Shown here piece by piece: positions 26,359 through 38,024 of a DNA stretch of 64,000 bases. The position numbers were made by a program, and so were the translations under genes. Source of the stretch: Luteolibacter luteus. GTDB lineage: Bacteria > Verrucomicrobiota > Verrucomicrobiia > Verrucomicrobiales > Akkermansiaceae. The notes under the pieces are model-generated. The model had not been told where the DNA came from, ran no database searches, and worked only from the letters and a program-made list of their open reading frames with translations. The stretch covers positions 4,340,001 to 4,404,000 of the forward strand of contig NZ_CP051774.1 in the NCBI RefSeq assembly GCF_012913485.1, read 5' to 3'. Within the stretch, counting starts at the first letter, position 1, and each line of letters begins with the position of its first letter.

Positions 26359-27954
26359 ATGGCAGATTCACTGACCCAACAGCCTTTTTTCGATACTCTC
26401 GGGCAGCCCGCCGCCCCGCATGCCCCCGGGGTGAATGCCGCCGCCACAGCCCGCATGGAACGGGTGCTGAAGTCTCCCGTCGACGCCCCCGGCCGGGGCA
26501 TCCTTCTCCGCGCGCCCCGCGCCGGCTACGGGAAGACCCACTTGCTTTCCCACGTCCAGCAGCGCTTGGGCAGCTCCCACGAATTCCTTCCCCTGACCCC
26601 GCTTGATGGCTCTCGCACGGATGCTGCTGGCGCGATCGAGGCCGCGCTCCGCCGCCTCACCCGTCCGCTACCTGCCGGCGGAGGACTCACGAATCTGGAT
26701 CTGCTCGCACGCCGCCTCTTCTCCTTGGCTCTCCAGCCACTGGTCACTTCAGGTGAGGTTCCCTGTCAGGATCGCGAGGCCGCGCTGTCCGCTCTGCGCC
26801 AGCGGCCGGTGGAAACCTTCGATTTCCATCACTCCCAGGCTGTCACCGCGCATTGGACGAAGGAGAATTTCGAAGTGCTGGGTCCTCGCCTCGCGCTGGA
26901 GCTTAGCCGTCGCACCGGAGTCTCGCTGAATGAGGCATCCTTCTGGCTCGCTTCGTTCTTCCGCTTCGCTGTTGCCGTGCCGGAGCACCCGGGCCGCACC
27001 GGCATGATCATTCAGTCCGCCGTGACCGAGGCCGGGGTGGAGCGCTATGCCGCCTTGCTCGCCCTGCTTTCCCTTATCAGCCGCGTCGCCGTGACAGCGG
27101 ATGATCTGGAAGGCATGCATGCCGAGCCTACCTCGGCCCTGCGCTTTGCCAGCTTCCTTGCGTCCGTCCGTCAGGATGCGCCACGCGTCGATCTCATCGT
27201 CTCGCTGAATGACGACATTTGGGAGAGCGCCTTCGTTCCCGCACTCAGCGGCGGCTTGCTCGATCGCCTTGGCGAGGTCGAGATCCGCCTGGAGCCCTTG
27301 GATGAAGCTTCCGCCTTCGCCCTTCTCGAAGCCCGTCTCCCGCAGGACTCTGCCCACCTTGCGCACAAGCTGGCCCTCGCCCCGGGGGAGTTTTATGCCC
27401 GCCGGGTCCTGAAAAAAGCCTCCGAACTCGCGGAAGAACAGGATGGCGCTCCGGTTCGTCTGCTTGCGTCGGAATCGATCGCCGAGCCGGTCACCGTCGT
27501 CACGGTCGCCAGTGCAGCCTCCGCCGCGCCGGCCATGGAGGATTCCTTTGTCTCGTCACTCCGGGAAGAAGACGCGGGTGTGCCGCCCATCGAGGAGTCC
27601 GTCTTCGTGGAGACACCGGTAGAAGTCGTGCCGCCGCCGCTCCATCAGGGTTCGACTCCACCTCCGATCCCGCCTTCGGCCGTTTCCTTGGAACCGGAGC
27701 CCGGGATCGAAGATGAATCCGTTTCTCCTTTTTCGGAGAAGAGGGAAGAGTCTGTTGAAAGTTTCTCCCCGGCGGAGCCCGTGATGGCGGTGGAGACCCC
27801 GCATTTCCAGCCCTCCCAATCGCCTTTCCAAGTGGCAGAGCCCGAAGTTGCTGTTGCCTCCGGGGAGAATCCCGAGCCGGTGGGCGCCAGTTCCGGCGGC
27901 GACCGCATCGATGATTTACTCCGCCAATTCCGCGAGCGCTACGGTCGCGAATAA
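26359..27954 (+). CDS. P-loop ATPase-like protein with disordered C-terminal tail
   Basis: The 531-aa protein has an N-terminal P-loop domain with a Walker A-like motif RAPRAGYGKTHLL (residues 51-63). A Walker B-like hydrophobic strand, VDLIVSLNDDIWES, lies near residue 275. These recall STAND/AAA-type ATPases, but sensor motifs are not clear. From about residue 370 to 510 it is low-complexity, rich in Pro, Glu, Val and Ser, and probably disordered. The last 20 residues (GDRIDDLLRQFRERYGRE) look like a short helical docking motif. The gene is divergent from rplM. I do not recognise a named family; a regulatory or envelope-scaffold role would be a guess. Confidence 0.6.
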   Translation: MADSLTQQPFFDTLGQPAAPHAPGVNAAATARMERVLKSPVDAPGRGILLRAPRAGYGKTHLLSHVQQRLGSSHEFLPLTPLDGSRTDAAGAIEAALRRLTRPLPAGGGLTNLDLLARRLFSLALQPLVTSGEVPCQDREAALSALRQRPVETFDFHHSQAVTAHWTKENFEVLGPRLALELSRRTGVSLNEASFWLASFFRFAVAVPEHPGRTGMIIQSAVTEAGVERYAALLALLSLISRVAVTADDLEGMHAEPTSALRFASFLASVRQDAPRVDLIVSLNDDIWESAFVPALSGGLLDRLGEVEIRLEPLDEASAFALLEARLPQDSAHLAHKLALAPGEFYARRVLKKASELAEEQDGAPVRLLASESIAEPVTVVTVASAASAAPAMEDSFVSSLREEDAGVPPIEESVFVETPVEVVPPPLHQGSTPPPIPPSAVSLEPEPGIEDESVSPFSEKREESVESFSPAEPVMAVETPHFQPSQSPFQVAEPEVAVASGENPEPVGASSGGDRIDDLLRQFRERYGRE

Positions 27955-28056
27955 AATGAAAGAAGAGTGAGGAAAGTTTCTATTTTTCCCTTGCCAGTGA
28001 AGCTTGGGTAGTCCCATCTTCCGCCCGCCCCGGTTCCCGGGGTTGGTTTCCTAAAT

Positions 28057-28131
28057 TCCGGTGTAGCTCAGCGGTAGAGCGGGTGGCTGTTAACCACTAG
28101 GTCGTAGGTTCGATCCCTACCGCCGGAGCCA
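28057..28131 (+). tRNA. tRNA-Asn (GUU)
   Basis: The cloverleaf is complete. The 7-bp acceptor stem pairs 28057-28063 with 28121-28127. The anticodon loop CTGTTAA gives GUU at 28089-28091. The T-arm carries GGTTCGATCC, and CCA is encoded at 28129-28131. Confidence 0.97.
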
Positions 28132-28220
28132 ATTTTCAAAGGCGCATCCTTCATGGTGCGCCTTTTGTATTTCCGGAGTTGTGATCCGGTGCATTGCGGC
28201 TACTCCTCTGACGGAGGAAA

Positions 28221-28961
28221 ATGTCGCCTCAACCCGGTAACTCCTACTTTCCGACCACGCGTTGGACGAGAGTGCTGCACATGCTTGCCAAGGACGATGA
28301 GGTTGTCCGCAGGGAGGCACTCGCCCAGTTGTGCCAGGATTACTGGTATCCGCTTTATGCTTTCGCACGGAGGCAAGGCCGCAGCCAGGAAGATGCCGAA
28401 GATCTTGCGCAGGGTTTCTTCATCCATGCGTTGGAGCATGAGGTCTTCAGTTTGGCGGATCGCAATCTGGGGACCTTGCGGACTTTTCTCCTCAAGATCT
28501 TCCAGCGTTACGCCAGCGATGTCCGGGACCGTGAACGGGCCCAGAAGCGTGGCGGGGGGCGCGAGCACCTGCCACTTACCTTTGAGGATGGCGAGGAACT
28601 CTACTCACGAAATCTGAGCAGCGATGAAACACCGGAGCTGCTCTACGATCGCGCTTGGGCGCAGTCACTCCTGCGCATAACGCTTGCTTCTTTGGAGGAA
28701 GGCGAACGTAGCGCGGGACGCGGTGATCAGTTCGAAGCTCTCCGTTCCTTTCTCTCTCCGGACTCGGTTGCAGATCGTGACTACGAGGCTGCCGGAAAGG
28801 CCTGCGGGCTCAGCGCGGAGGCGGCACGACAAGCTGTCAGCCGTCTCCGGAAGAAGTTCCGCGTTTGCCTCCGCGAACAGATTGCGGCCACCTTGCACGA
28901 GCCGGACGACGCCCGCATCGATGAAGAACTCGGTGCGCTCAAGGTAGCCTTGCGTGGATAG
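28221..28961 (+). CDS. ECF-type RNA polymerase sigma factor
   Basis: This 246-aa sigma factor has the ECF two-domain layout. Region 2 (about residues 20-105) contains DYWYPLYAFARRQG and the DAEDLAQGFF motif. Region 4 (about 170-230) ends with a helix-turn-helix, AGKACGLSAEAARQAVSRLR. The start FPTTRW is typical of the family found beside Ser/Thr kinases in Planctomycetes and Verrucomicrobia. The kinase gene follows 47 bases downstream on the same strand, so phospho-control of this sigma factor is the likely model (inferred). No anti-sigma gene is visible. Confidence 0.88.
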   Translation: MSPQPGNSYFPTTRWTRVLHMLAKDDEVVRREALAQLCQDYWYPLYAFARRQGRSQEDAEDLAQGFFIHALEHEVFSLADRNLGTLRTFLLKIFQRYASDVRDRERAQKRGGGREHLPLTFEDGEELYSRNLSSDETPELLYDRAWAQSLLRITLASLEEGERSAGRGDQFEALRSFLSPDSVADRDYEAAGKACGLSAEAARQAVSRLRKKFRVCLREQIAATLHEPDDARIDEELGALKVALRG

Positions 28962-29008
28962 CGAAGGATGATTCTTTCCTGAACCGGAGCCACGCGGCTC
29001 TCTCTCCC

Positions 29009-32000
29009 ATGCCTCAGGATCAAAGCAGCGGTCGATGGCATCCCGAGACCCGGGAGGAAGAGCTCGCTTTGCTTGGTCTCGGCTTCGGCGTGCCGGAGGA
29101 AGATGAAAATGAGGACGAGCCGGCGGAGCATGTCCTCGAAGAGCCCGGCGAATGGGTCGGTCGCTACCGCCTGATCTCCCTGCTCGGGAGTGGTGGCTTC
29201 GGAAACGTCTGGCTGGCAGAACAGACGGAGCCGATTCGGCGGAAGGTAGCTCTGAAGCTTATCAAGCCCGGGATGGATAGCCGGGAGATCATCGCTCGAT
29301 TCGGCGCGGAACGTCAGGCACTGGCCCTGATGGATCATCCCCATATCGCCCGGGTGCTTGATGCGGGGACGACCAAAACCGGGCGGCCCTACTTCGTGCT
29401 CGAATTGATCCGCGGTGAACCGATCGTCACGCGTTGTGATGAGCTGAAGCTCGGGCTCCGGCAGAGGGTCGAACTCCTGATCGAAGTTTGCCAAGCGGTC
29501 CAACACGCCCACCAGAAAGCGATCCTGCATCGTGACCTGAAGCCATCGAACATTCTCCTCGCAGAACAAGACGGCAAGATTGTGCCGAAGGTGATCGACT
29601 TCGGCATTGCCAAGGCACTCGGCGCGGATGCCGATGACATGTTTCGCTCCAGCCTGCTTCTTACCCGGGCCGGCGTTGTTGCCGGGACACCGGATTACAT
29701 GAGCCCAGAGCAAGCGGGTAGCACGCCGGACGTGGATACCCGCAGCGATATTTATGCGTTGGGCGTCATCCTTTATCAGCTCCTGACGGGCACCACGCCG
29801 CTGGCATCACATGGGCAGCGTCTGGCCGTCGATGAGATGTTCCGCGTGATCCGGGAGCAGGAGCCGCTGCGGCCGAGCCTGTGTGTCGGCAAGGCTCCGG
29901 ACAATGTCGCGGATTTAGTCGCAGGACAGCGGAGAACCGATGCCGCGCGGCTTGTTCGATCGCTTCGTGGTGACCTCGATTGGATCACGATGAAGGCGCT
30001 CGAGAAAGATCGCCAGCGCCGCTATGAGACGGCAAACGCGCTGGCCTCGGATCTCCAAGCCTACCTTGAGCAAAAGCCCGTCACGGCTGCGGCCCCCACG
30101 TGGACCTATCGCTGCGGGAAATTTGCCCGCAGGAATGGGCCCGCTTTGGTCGCGGGCTTTCTCATCCTTCTCGCCTTGGTCTTGGGCACGGTCATCAGCA
30201 TTTCACAAGCCCGGCGGGCGGAAGCTCATCGCAAGGAAGCCGAGGAGAATCTCAAGGATGCCGACGAGGCGGTGGAGACCTTCCTGAGTGCAGCGACGGC
30301 CTACAAGGAGCTCGGCGACCCCAAGTTTGAGGGTTTAAAGATCCACTTGCTGCAAAGGGCGACCTCCTTCTATGAAAAAGCGAGTGCTCGGAAAGGGAAT
30401 GCTCCTGAGATCCGTTCCCATCGCGCATGGGCCCTGGGCAGGCTTGGCATCCTGTATAATGAGATCGGAGAACGGAAGAAGGCCATCGCTGCGATCCACG
30501 CCGCAGAGGAAATAGATCGTGGCCTGGTGGCGGATTTTCCGGATGAAGTTCATTATGCTCATTCGGCTGCGATGCGGGCCCATAACCTGTCCGTGATCCT
30601 GAGAAGCGTTGGCGAAAGTGAAGCTGCGGTCGCGATGACGGATCGGGCAGTGGGGATCATGGAAGAGCTCTACAGGAAGGATCCGAAGGGCCGGGATGTC
30701 CGTCGTAATCTGGCTTTGGCTCTTCATTCTTTGGCAAATTCCCAGCAGGAACGGGGACATCTTGAAGAAGCCTCGGCCTCGTTTCAGCGGGCTGTGAAGG
30801 TTCAGGAGGAGGCTCAGGCTGAGAGCGGTGAACTTCGCGAGATGCTGCAGCTCGCATTTTTGAAAGCCCGGACCGCGGGGTTCCTCGATGAACAGGAAGA
30901 TCGCGGCAAGGCGGACAACATGTATCGCGAGGCGCGGAAGATTTATCGGGAGCTGGTCCGGAAGAACCCCGATGAAAAAGATCTCAGGACCTCTCTCGCC
31001 CATCTGGAGGTGAAGCATGGCAAGCTCCTTTGCCGGATGGAGAATTTGGAGGAAGGGGTGCCCGCCCTGCAGAGAGGTGCGGATGCCTTCGGTGTCCTTG
31101 CCTTGGATTTTCCCCGGGAACACATCTATCTCAATCACGAGGGGGTGTCCCGTTTGGAGTTGGCAAACGCCCTCCGGAAATTAAAGAGGAATGCCGAGGC
31201 TTCGGCCGCATTCGATCAGGCAATCAAATGCTTCGACAAATTTTCGGTGGATTCTTCCAACGGCTCGCACCGTGATTCCTACATCGCGGCTCTAACGGAA
31301 AATTCCTCTCTGAAAGAAGAGGCGAATCAGATGGCTGATGCCGAGAAGCTTCTGGCCCGCGCTTTGGAACTCCGGGGCAAGGATTTCGAACGTGAGCCCG
31401 ACAAGTGGCGGAGTCACTTGAAAGGGCAGCTTGAACGGCTTTTTGAAATCCAACTGAAGCTTGGGGACTACCAGGCGGCCTATTCTTCCACTTGGCAGGT
31501 CGCGCGGCTCGCGCCCGAACAGTGGGAAAATTGGGAATGGGCCGCGTCCGCCTTTGTTCGGTCCCTCAAGGCTTTCGGTGGTGATCGTACCACGAGTTCC
31601 GTCGGCGAAGCCTATAAGAAGGAGTCCGTAAGAATGCTCAGGCAAGCGGTGGCGAACGGCTACGAGGGGATCGGAAGTTTTTGCAAGACGAGGGACATCC
31701 CGGTCTTGGGAGAGCGGGCCGACTTCCAGGCCCTGCTTCGTGAAAAACCGGGGCGATTCAGTGATCTTGGGGATGTGGAAAGTGTGCTCGAACGAATGCC
31801 CGCGGGTTTCACCTTCAACTATCCTTTCCCGCCGGACCCCGGAAAGAGAAAGTGGGTAAGGAAAGGCACGACTTGGACTGAGACTCATCCTGATGGCGGC
31901 AGCAAGGGATATTCAGTCTCCCGCAGTCTCATGGTCGATGGGGTTTCCGGGACCGAGTTGAGGGATAGGGATGGCATGACCCTTTTTGTTCCCTTTCGCG

Positions 32001-32080
32001 GAGGTGATCCCATGGACCTTCTGATGAAGCGTCCCAATGGTACCTGGTTCAAGCTCGGTGGCATTCTGGAGGTGGAGTGA
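29009..32080 (+). CDS. Membrane Ser/Thr protein kinase with TPR domain
   Basis: This 1023-aa protein is a Hanks-type kinase. The Gly-rich loop GSGGFGNV is near residues 61-67, the catalytic Lys is K83 in VALKLIK, HRDLKPSN spans 174-181, DFG is 197-199, and the activation segment reads AGTPDYMSPEQAG. A membrane helix follows near residues 376-398 (LVAGFLILLALVLGTVISI). The outer part of about 620 residues contains repeated helical TPR-like units to about residue 900, then a beta-rich tail. It probably senses an extracellular signal and acts with the upstream ECF sigma factor. The substrate is unknown. Confidence 0.9.
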   Translation: MPQDQSSGRWHPETREEELALLGLGFGVPEEDENEDEPAEHVLEEPGEWVGRYRLISLLGSGGFGNVWLAEQTEPIRRKVALKLIKPGMDSREIIARFGAERQALALMDHPHIARVLDAGTTKTGRPYFVLELIRGEPIVTRCDELKLGLRQRVELLIEVCQAVQHAHQKAILHRDLKPSNILLAEQDGKIVPKVIDFGIAKALGADADDMFRSSLLLTRAGVVAGTPDYMSPEQAGSTPDVDTRSDIYALGVILYQLLTGTTPLASHGQRLAVDEMFRVIREQEPLRPSLCVGKAPDNVADLVAGQRRTDAARLVRSLRGDLDWITMKALEKDRQRRYETANALASDLQAYLEQKPVTAAAPTWTYRCGKFARRNGPALVAGFLILLALVLGTVISISQARRAEAHRKEAEENLKDADEAVETFLSAATAYKELGDPKFEGLKIHLLQRATSFYEKASARKGNAPEIRSHRAWALGRLGILYNEIGERKKAIAAIHAAEEIDRGLVADFPDEVHYAHSAAMRAHNLSVILRSVGESEAAVAMTDRAVGIMEELYRKDPKGRDVRRNLALALHSLANSQQERGHLEEASASFQRAVKVQEEAQAESGELREMLQLAFLKARTAGFLDEQEDRGKADNMYREARKIYRELVRKNPDEKDLRTSLAHLEVKHGKLLCRMENLEEGVPALQRGADAFGVLALDFPREHIYLNHEGVSRLELANALRKLKRNAEASAAFDQAIKCFDKFSVDSSNGSHRDSYIAALTENSSLKEEANQMADAEKLLARALELRGKDFEREPDKWRSHLKGQLERLFEIQLKLGDYQAAYSSTWQVARLAPEQWENWEWAASAFVRSLKAFGGDRTTSSVGEAYKKESVRMLRQAVANGYEGIGSFCKTRDIPVLGERADFQALLREKPGRFSDLGDVESVLERMPAGFTFNYPFPPDPGKRKWVRKGTTWTETHPDGGSKGYSVSRSLMVDGVSGTELRDRDGMTLFVPFRGGDPMDLLMKRPNGTWFKLGGILEVE

Positions 32081-32500
32081 CTTTTCAAGCGGGCCCGAGC
32101 TCCGCCTCCCGGTGGAGTACCGCAAGTGAGCGATGGTGGCTGCCGTGATCCCTCGAATGGGGACCACTGCCATAGCTTCCGGAAAGCTGTCACCTTGTTA
32201 TACCTCGGGCAAAGCGCTCACGCGCCGTCGGTGGGAAAGGGGCGCCTGTTATTTCCCTGTTATAACAGGCGGAACAGGCAGCGCTCCGCATGGGGTTTTC
32301 AGGGTTCTTAACCGGGTGTTTCTGGCGGGGACCATAAAAAACAGTGCTGGCCTCCCGCGAGGCACTCAGACCGCCGCAACTCCATTGTCACACCGCGAAA
32401 GCACTTCCGTAAGCACGGATTGAAGCGCCGTCTTCACGGATCGCCGCCAGCGCTCCGATGAAAGCCGGTCTCCTCAATCCAACATCAAACCAATACTACG
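32081..32500. other. Intergenic stretch with CCTGTTA boxes
   Basis: No convincing gene lies here, although short open frames are present. Three CCTGTTA-type half-sites cluster at 32244-32270: one direct copy, then a perfect 14-bp palindrome CCTGTTATAACAGG at 32256-32269. They lie about 230 bases before the NmrA-like gene and could be an operator. Confidence 0.5.
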
Positions 32501-33340
32501 ATGAACACGGGAAATGGAAACGGAAACGGAAGTGCCTCGCACGCGATGAAGATCGTTGTGATCGGTGGCACCGGCCTCATCGGCTCGAAGGTCGTGAAGA
32601 ATCTCCGCGACAAGGGTCACGAGGTGATTGCCGCCGCGCCTTCCTCAGGCGTCAACACGCTTACCGGAGAAGGCGTGGCAGAAGCCATGAAAGGAGCGCA
32701 CGTTGTTGTCGATGTCGCGAACTCTCCATCTTTCGAGGCCCGCGCGGTTCTGGAGTTCTTCGAAACTTCCGGTCGCAATCTCCTGACAGCGGAAGCCGCT
32801 GCAGGCGTGAAGCACCACGTCGCGTTGTCGGTTGTCGGCACCGATCGCCTGCAGGCGAGCGGTTACTTCCGCGGCAAGCTCGCTCAGGAAAAGCTGATCG
32901 AGTCTTCTCCGGTCCCATATACGATCGTTCGCGCGACCCAGTTCTTCGAGTTTGCGGGTTCGATCGCCAAGTCGGCCACCGAAGAAGAAGACGCGGTGCG
33001 CCTTCCCCCGGTCATGATGCAACCGATGGCATCCGACGACGTTGCAGCGGCACTTACCGATTTGGCTCTGCATGATCCCCTTAACGGCATGATGGAAATT
33101 GCCGGGCCTGAGCGGATTCGTCAGGACGAAATGGTGAGGCAATACCTCGCCGCCAATGGCGAGGAAAGGAAAGTGGTTGCGGATCCGCAAGCCCTCTACT
33201 TCGGCGCCGCCGTGGACGATATGAGCCTGACGCCTGGCACGAATCCGCGGGTTGGCGCCGTGCACTATGAGGCCTGGCTCGCGCAATCGGTCCGCAAGGG
33301 ACAACCGCAAGCGTCGGCGACCGCGCTCGCCAAACGTTGA
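32501..33340 (+). CDS. NmrA-like NAD(P)-binding protein
   Basis: This 279-aa atypical short-chain dehydrogenase binds NAD(P) through the Rossmann motif VVIGGTGLIGSKV (about residues 18-30). Family features include YFRGKLAQEKLIESSPVPYT, where the YxxxK-like position is F-R-G-K, and IVRATQFFEFAG. Such proteins often act as redox sensors or reductases rather than classic enzymes. It may begin at 32501 or at the Met 15 codons on, nearer to the fold. The next two genes on the same strand code for a membrane protein and an exported hydrolase. Confidence 0.8.
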   Translation: MNTGNGNGNGSASHAMKIVVIGGTGLIGSKVVKNLRDKGHEVIAAAPSSGVNTLTGEGVAEAMKGAHVVVDVANSPSFEARAVLEFFETSGRNLLTAEAAAGVKHHVALSVVGTDRLQASGYFRGKLAQEKLIESSPVPYTIVRATQFFEFAGSIAKSATEEEDAVRLPPVMMQPMASDDVAAALTDLALHDPLNGMMEIAGPERIRQDEMVRQYLAANGEERKVVADPQALYFGAAVDDMSLTPGTNPRVGAVHYEAWLAQSVRKGQPQASATALAKR

Positions 33341-33354
33341 AAGGGGATACGGCT

Positions 33355-33786
33355 ATGAAGACCAAAGCAAGCAGCCGGGCCTGGGGGATCGCGTTCTTCG
33401 TGATGGCATCGATCAATGCCCTGTTCCTTTTCGGAAACGGGCTGGTGATGCTTCTCGCGCCAAAGACTTGGTATCGCACGGTTCCCGGGGTCACGCACAC
33501 GGGTCCCTTCAACCAGCACTTCGTCCAGGACATTGGACTCATCCAGATGGCGCTTGGCTTGGCCTTCGGCATTGGAATGTTCCAGCTCATGAGCCGCTTT
33601 GCATTGTGGACGGCGGCCACGGTCTGGCTCTGTGCCCATGCCATCCTGCACTTCTGGGAAGTGGCTGTTGGCATCTGTCCTCCGTCAGTGATCGTCCAGG
33701 ATTTTCCGGCCGTCACGCTGCCAGCCCTGATCGGGATCGTCCTCTCTATCTGGTCGTCCCGCAGCAGGCCTTATCTTGACGCCTGA
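33355..33786 (+). CDS. Four-helix membrane protein of unknown function
   Basis: The 143-aa product has four hydrophobic segments and few charged residues. Conserved-looking features are NGLVMLLAPKTWY and QHFVQDIGLIQMALGLAFG, but I do not recognise a family. I chose the ATG at 33355 because AAGGGG lies eight bases upstream. It starts 14 bases after the NmrA-like gene, so they are probably co-transcribed. Confidence 0.65.
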   Translation: MKTKASSRAWGIAFFVMASINALFLFGNGLVMLLAPKTWYRTVPGVTHTGPFNQHFVQDIGLIQMALGLAFGIGMFQLMSRFALWTAATVWLCAHAILHFWEVAVGICPPSVIVQDFPAVTLPALIGIVLSIWSSRSRPYLDA

Positions 33787-33868
33787 GATCCTATGTCTGG
33801 CCCGGCTCATGACTCTGCGCGGTCGTGAACCTCCATAGGTTCGCGGCCGCGACGGAAACCTTCGCACT

Positions 33869-34891
33869 ATGAAAACAGATTCATCATCCAATCGCTCGCC
33901 GAAGATGCCACCGCCGAAAACGGCAGCGGACACCACGCGCCGGCACTTCCTCTCCACCGTGGCAGGCACCGCTTTTGTCACGGGGCTTTCCACTCCGCCT
34001 GAAGCCAAGGCCTCTGCTCTGGCTCAAGTCCAACCTGCATCAAAGAACGCAAACAAGCTCATGAACACTATCACCACTAAAGACGGCACCACCATCTTCT
34101 ATAAGGACCTTGGACCTAGGAACGGTCCGGTCGTCACCTTCAGCCACGGTTGGCCCCTCTGTTCCGACGCATGGGATCCCCAGATCTTCCACATGGCCTC
34201 CCATGGCTTCCGCTGCATTGCCCACGATCGCCGTGGTCACGGCCGTTCGAGTGAATCCTGGGAAGGAAACACCATGGATCAATACGCTGACGATCTGGCG
34301 GAGCTCTTTGAGAGGCTCGACGTCAAGAAGGCAATCATGGTCGGACACTCCACCGGTGGCGGTGAAGTCGCACGTTTCATCGGCCGCCACGGCACGAAGC
34401 GCGTCTCGAAAGCGGTTCTTGCGGGAGCGGTGCCGCCGATCATGTTGAAGACGGAGGCCTACCCCGAGGGCTTGCCGATGGAACTCTTCGACGGCCTCCG
34501 CCGGGATTACCTCGCCAACCGCGCCCAGTTCTTCCTCGAGTTCGCTGGGGGACCTTTTTTCGGCTTCAATCGCCCCAGCGCGAAGCTCTCCCCTGGTCTC
34601 GTCCAATCCTGGTTCATCCAAGGCATGATGTCCGGCTACAAGAGCGCCTACGATTGCATCAAGGCCTTCTCAGAAACTGACTTCACGGAGGACCTGAAGA
34701 AAATCGATGTCCCCACGCTCATCGTTCACGGCAGCGACGACCAGATCGTCCCCATCAAAAACTCCGCCCTTCTTTCTTCGAAGCTGGTGAAGAACTCCAA
34801 GCTGCTCATCTACGATGGCGGTAGCCACGCCGTCGGTGATACGAGTATGCAGCGCTTCAATGCCGACCTCCTGGCCTTTGCCAAAAGCTAA
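33869..34891 (+). CDS. TAT-exported alpha/beta hydrolase, chloroperoxidase-like
   Basis: This 340-aa alpha/beta hydrolase resembles non-haem chloroperoxidases and esterases. The N-terminus has a twin-arginine signal ([12 protein letters not shown], residues 22-33), so it is exported folded. The nucleophile elbow is GHSTGG near residue 159. The acid is in HGSDDQIVP and the catalytic His in GGSHAVG. The oxyanion region is [13 protein letters not shown]. It probably hydrolyses esters or lactones; the halogenating activity of the family is a side reaction. Confidence 0.85.
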   Translation: MKTDSSSNRSPKMPPPKTAADTTRRHFLSTVAGTAFVTGLSTPPEAKASALAQVQPASKNANKLMNTITTKDGTTIFYKDLGPRNGPVVTFSHGWPLCSDAWDPQIFHMASHGFRCIAHDRRGHGRSSESWEGNTMDQYADDLAELFERLDVKKAIMVGHSTGGGEVARFIGRHGTKRVSKAVLAGAVPPIMLKTEAYPEGLPMELFDGLRRDYLANRAQFFLEFAGGPFFGFNRPSAKLSPGLVQSWFIQGMMSGYKSAYDCIKAFSETDFTEDLKKIDVPTLIVHGSDDQIVPIKNSALLSSKLVKNSKLLIYDGGSHAVGDTSMQRFNADLLAFAKS

Positions 34892-34955
34892 GCCTTGTTC
34901 CCTGGCAAGCTTCCGGACTGTCCGCGTTCCCTCCCTGCGGGGAGTCCGGGAGCCT

Positions 34956-35213
34956 TCACTCCTTCGCGAAACTCACCCAAGCACGATCATCGATGTCGAA
35001 AGGAATCGACTGGCCTGTCGCCCATCGCGCCGCCGCATCAGACGCCTCCGGCCAGATTCCCTTCGCCCAATCGGGTGCATCCCGCTCCCAAGTCACTTCA
35101 TTGGGGAAGTAGACGTGAAGCGAGCCCATCGTGATTTCCACCGTGAAGCGGTGCCCATCCACGAATCCATCCAACTCCTCTTTCCAACGGATATTGAAGG
35201 TGAAGTTCTTCAT
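34956..35213 (-). CDS. Small hypothetical protein, 85 aa
   Basis: The product has about five Trp, many Asp and Glu, and alternating beta-strand-like segments. It has no signal peptide or membrane helix. I do not recognise it. It lies 27 bases downstream of the metH C-terminal gene on the same strand, so it may share its transcript. Confidence 0.5.
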   Translation of the reverse strand: MKNFTFNIRWKEELDGFVDGHRFTVEITMGSLHVYFPNEVTWERDAPDWAKGIWPEASDAAARWATGQSIPFDIDDRAWVSFAKE

Positions 35214-35240
35214 GGCGGTTAGTGTTCAGGACAGAGGCAA

Positions 35241-38006
<2,766 letters not shown>

Positions 38007-38024
38007 GGGAAGGAAAGGGGAGAT

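Noticed and set aside
32126-32311. 61-aa frame in the gap after the kinase
   Set aside because: It crosses the CCTGTTA palindrome and lacks any domain or start signal.
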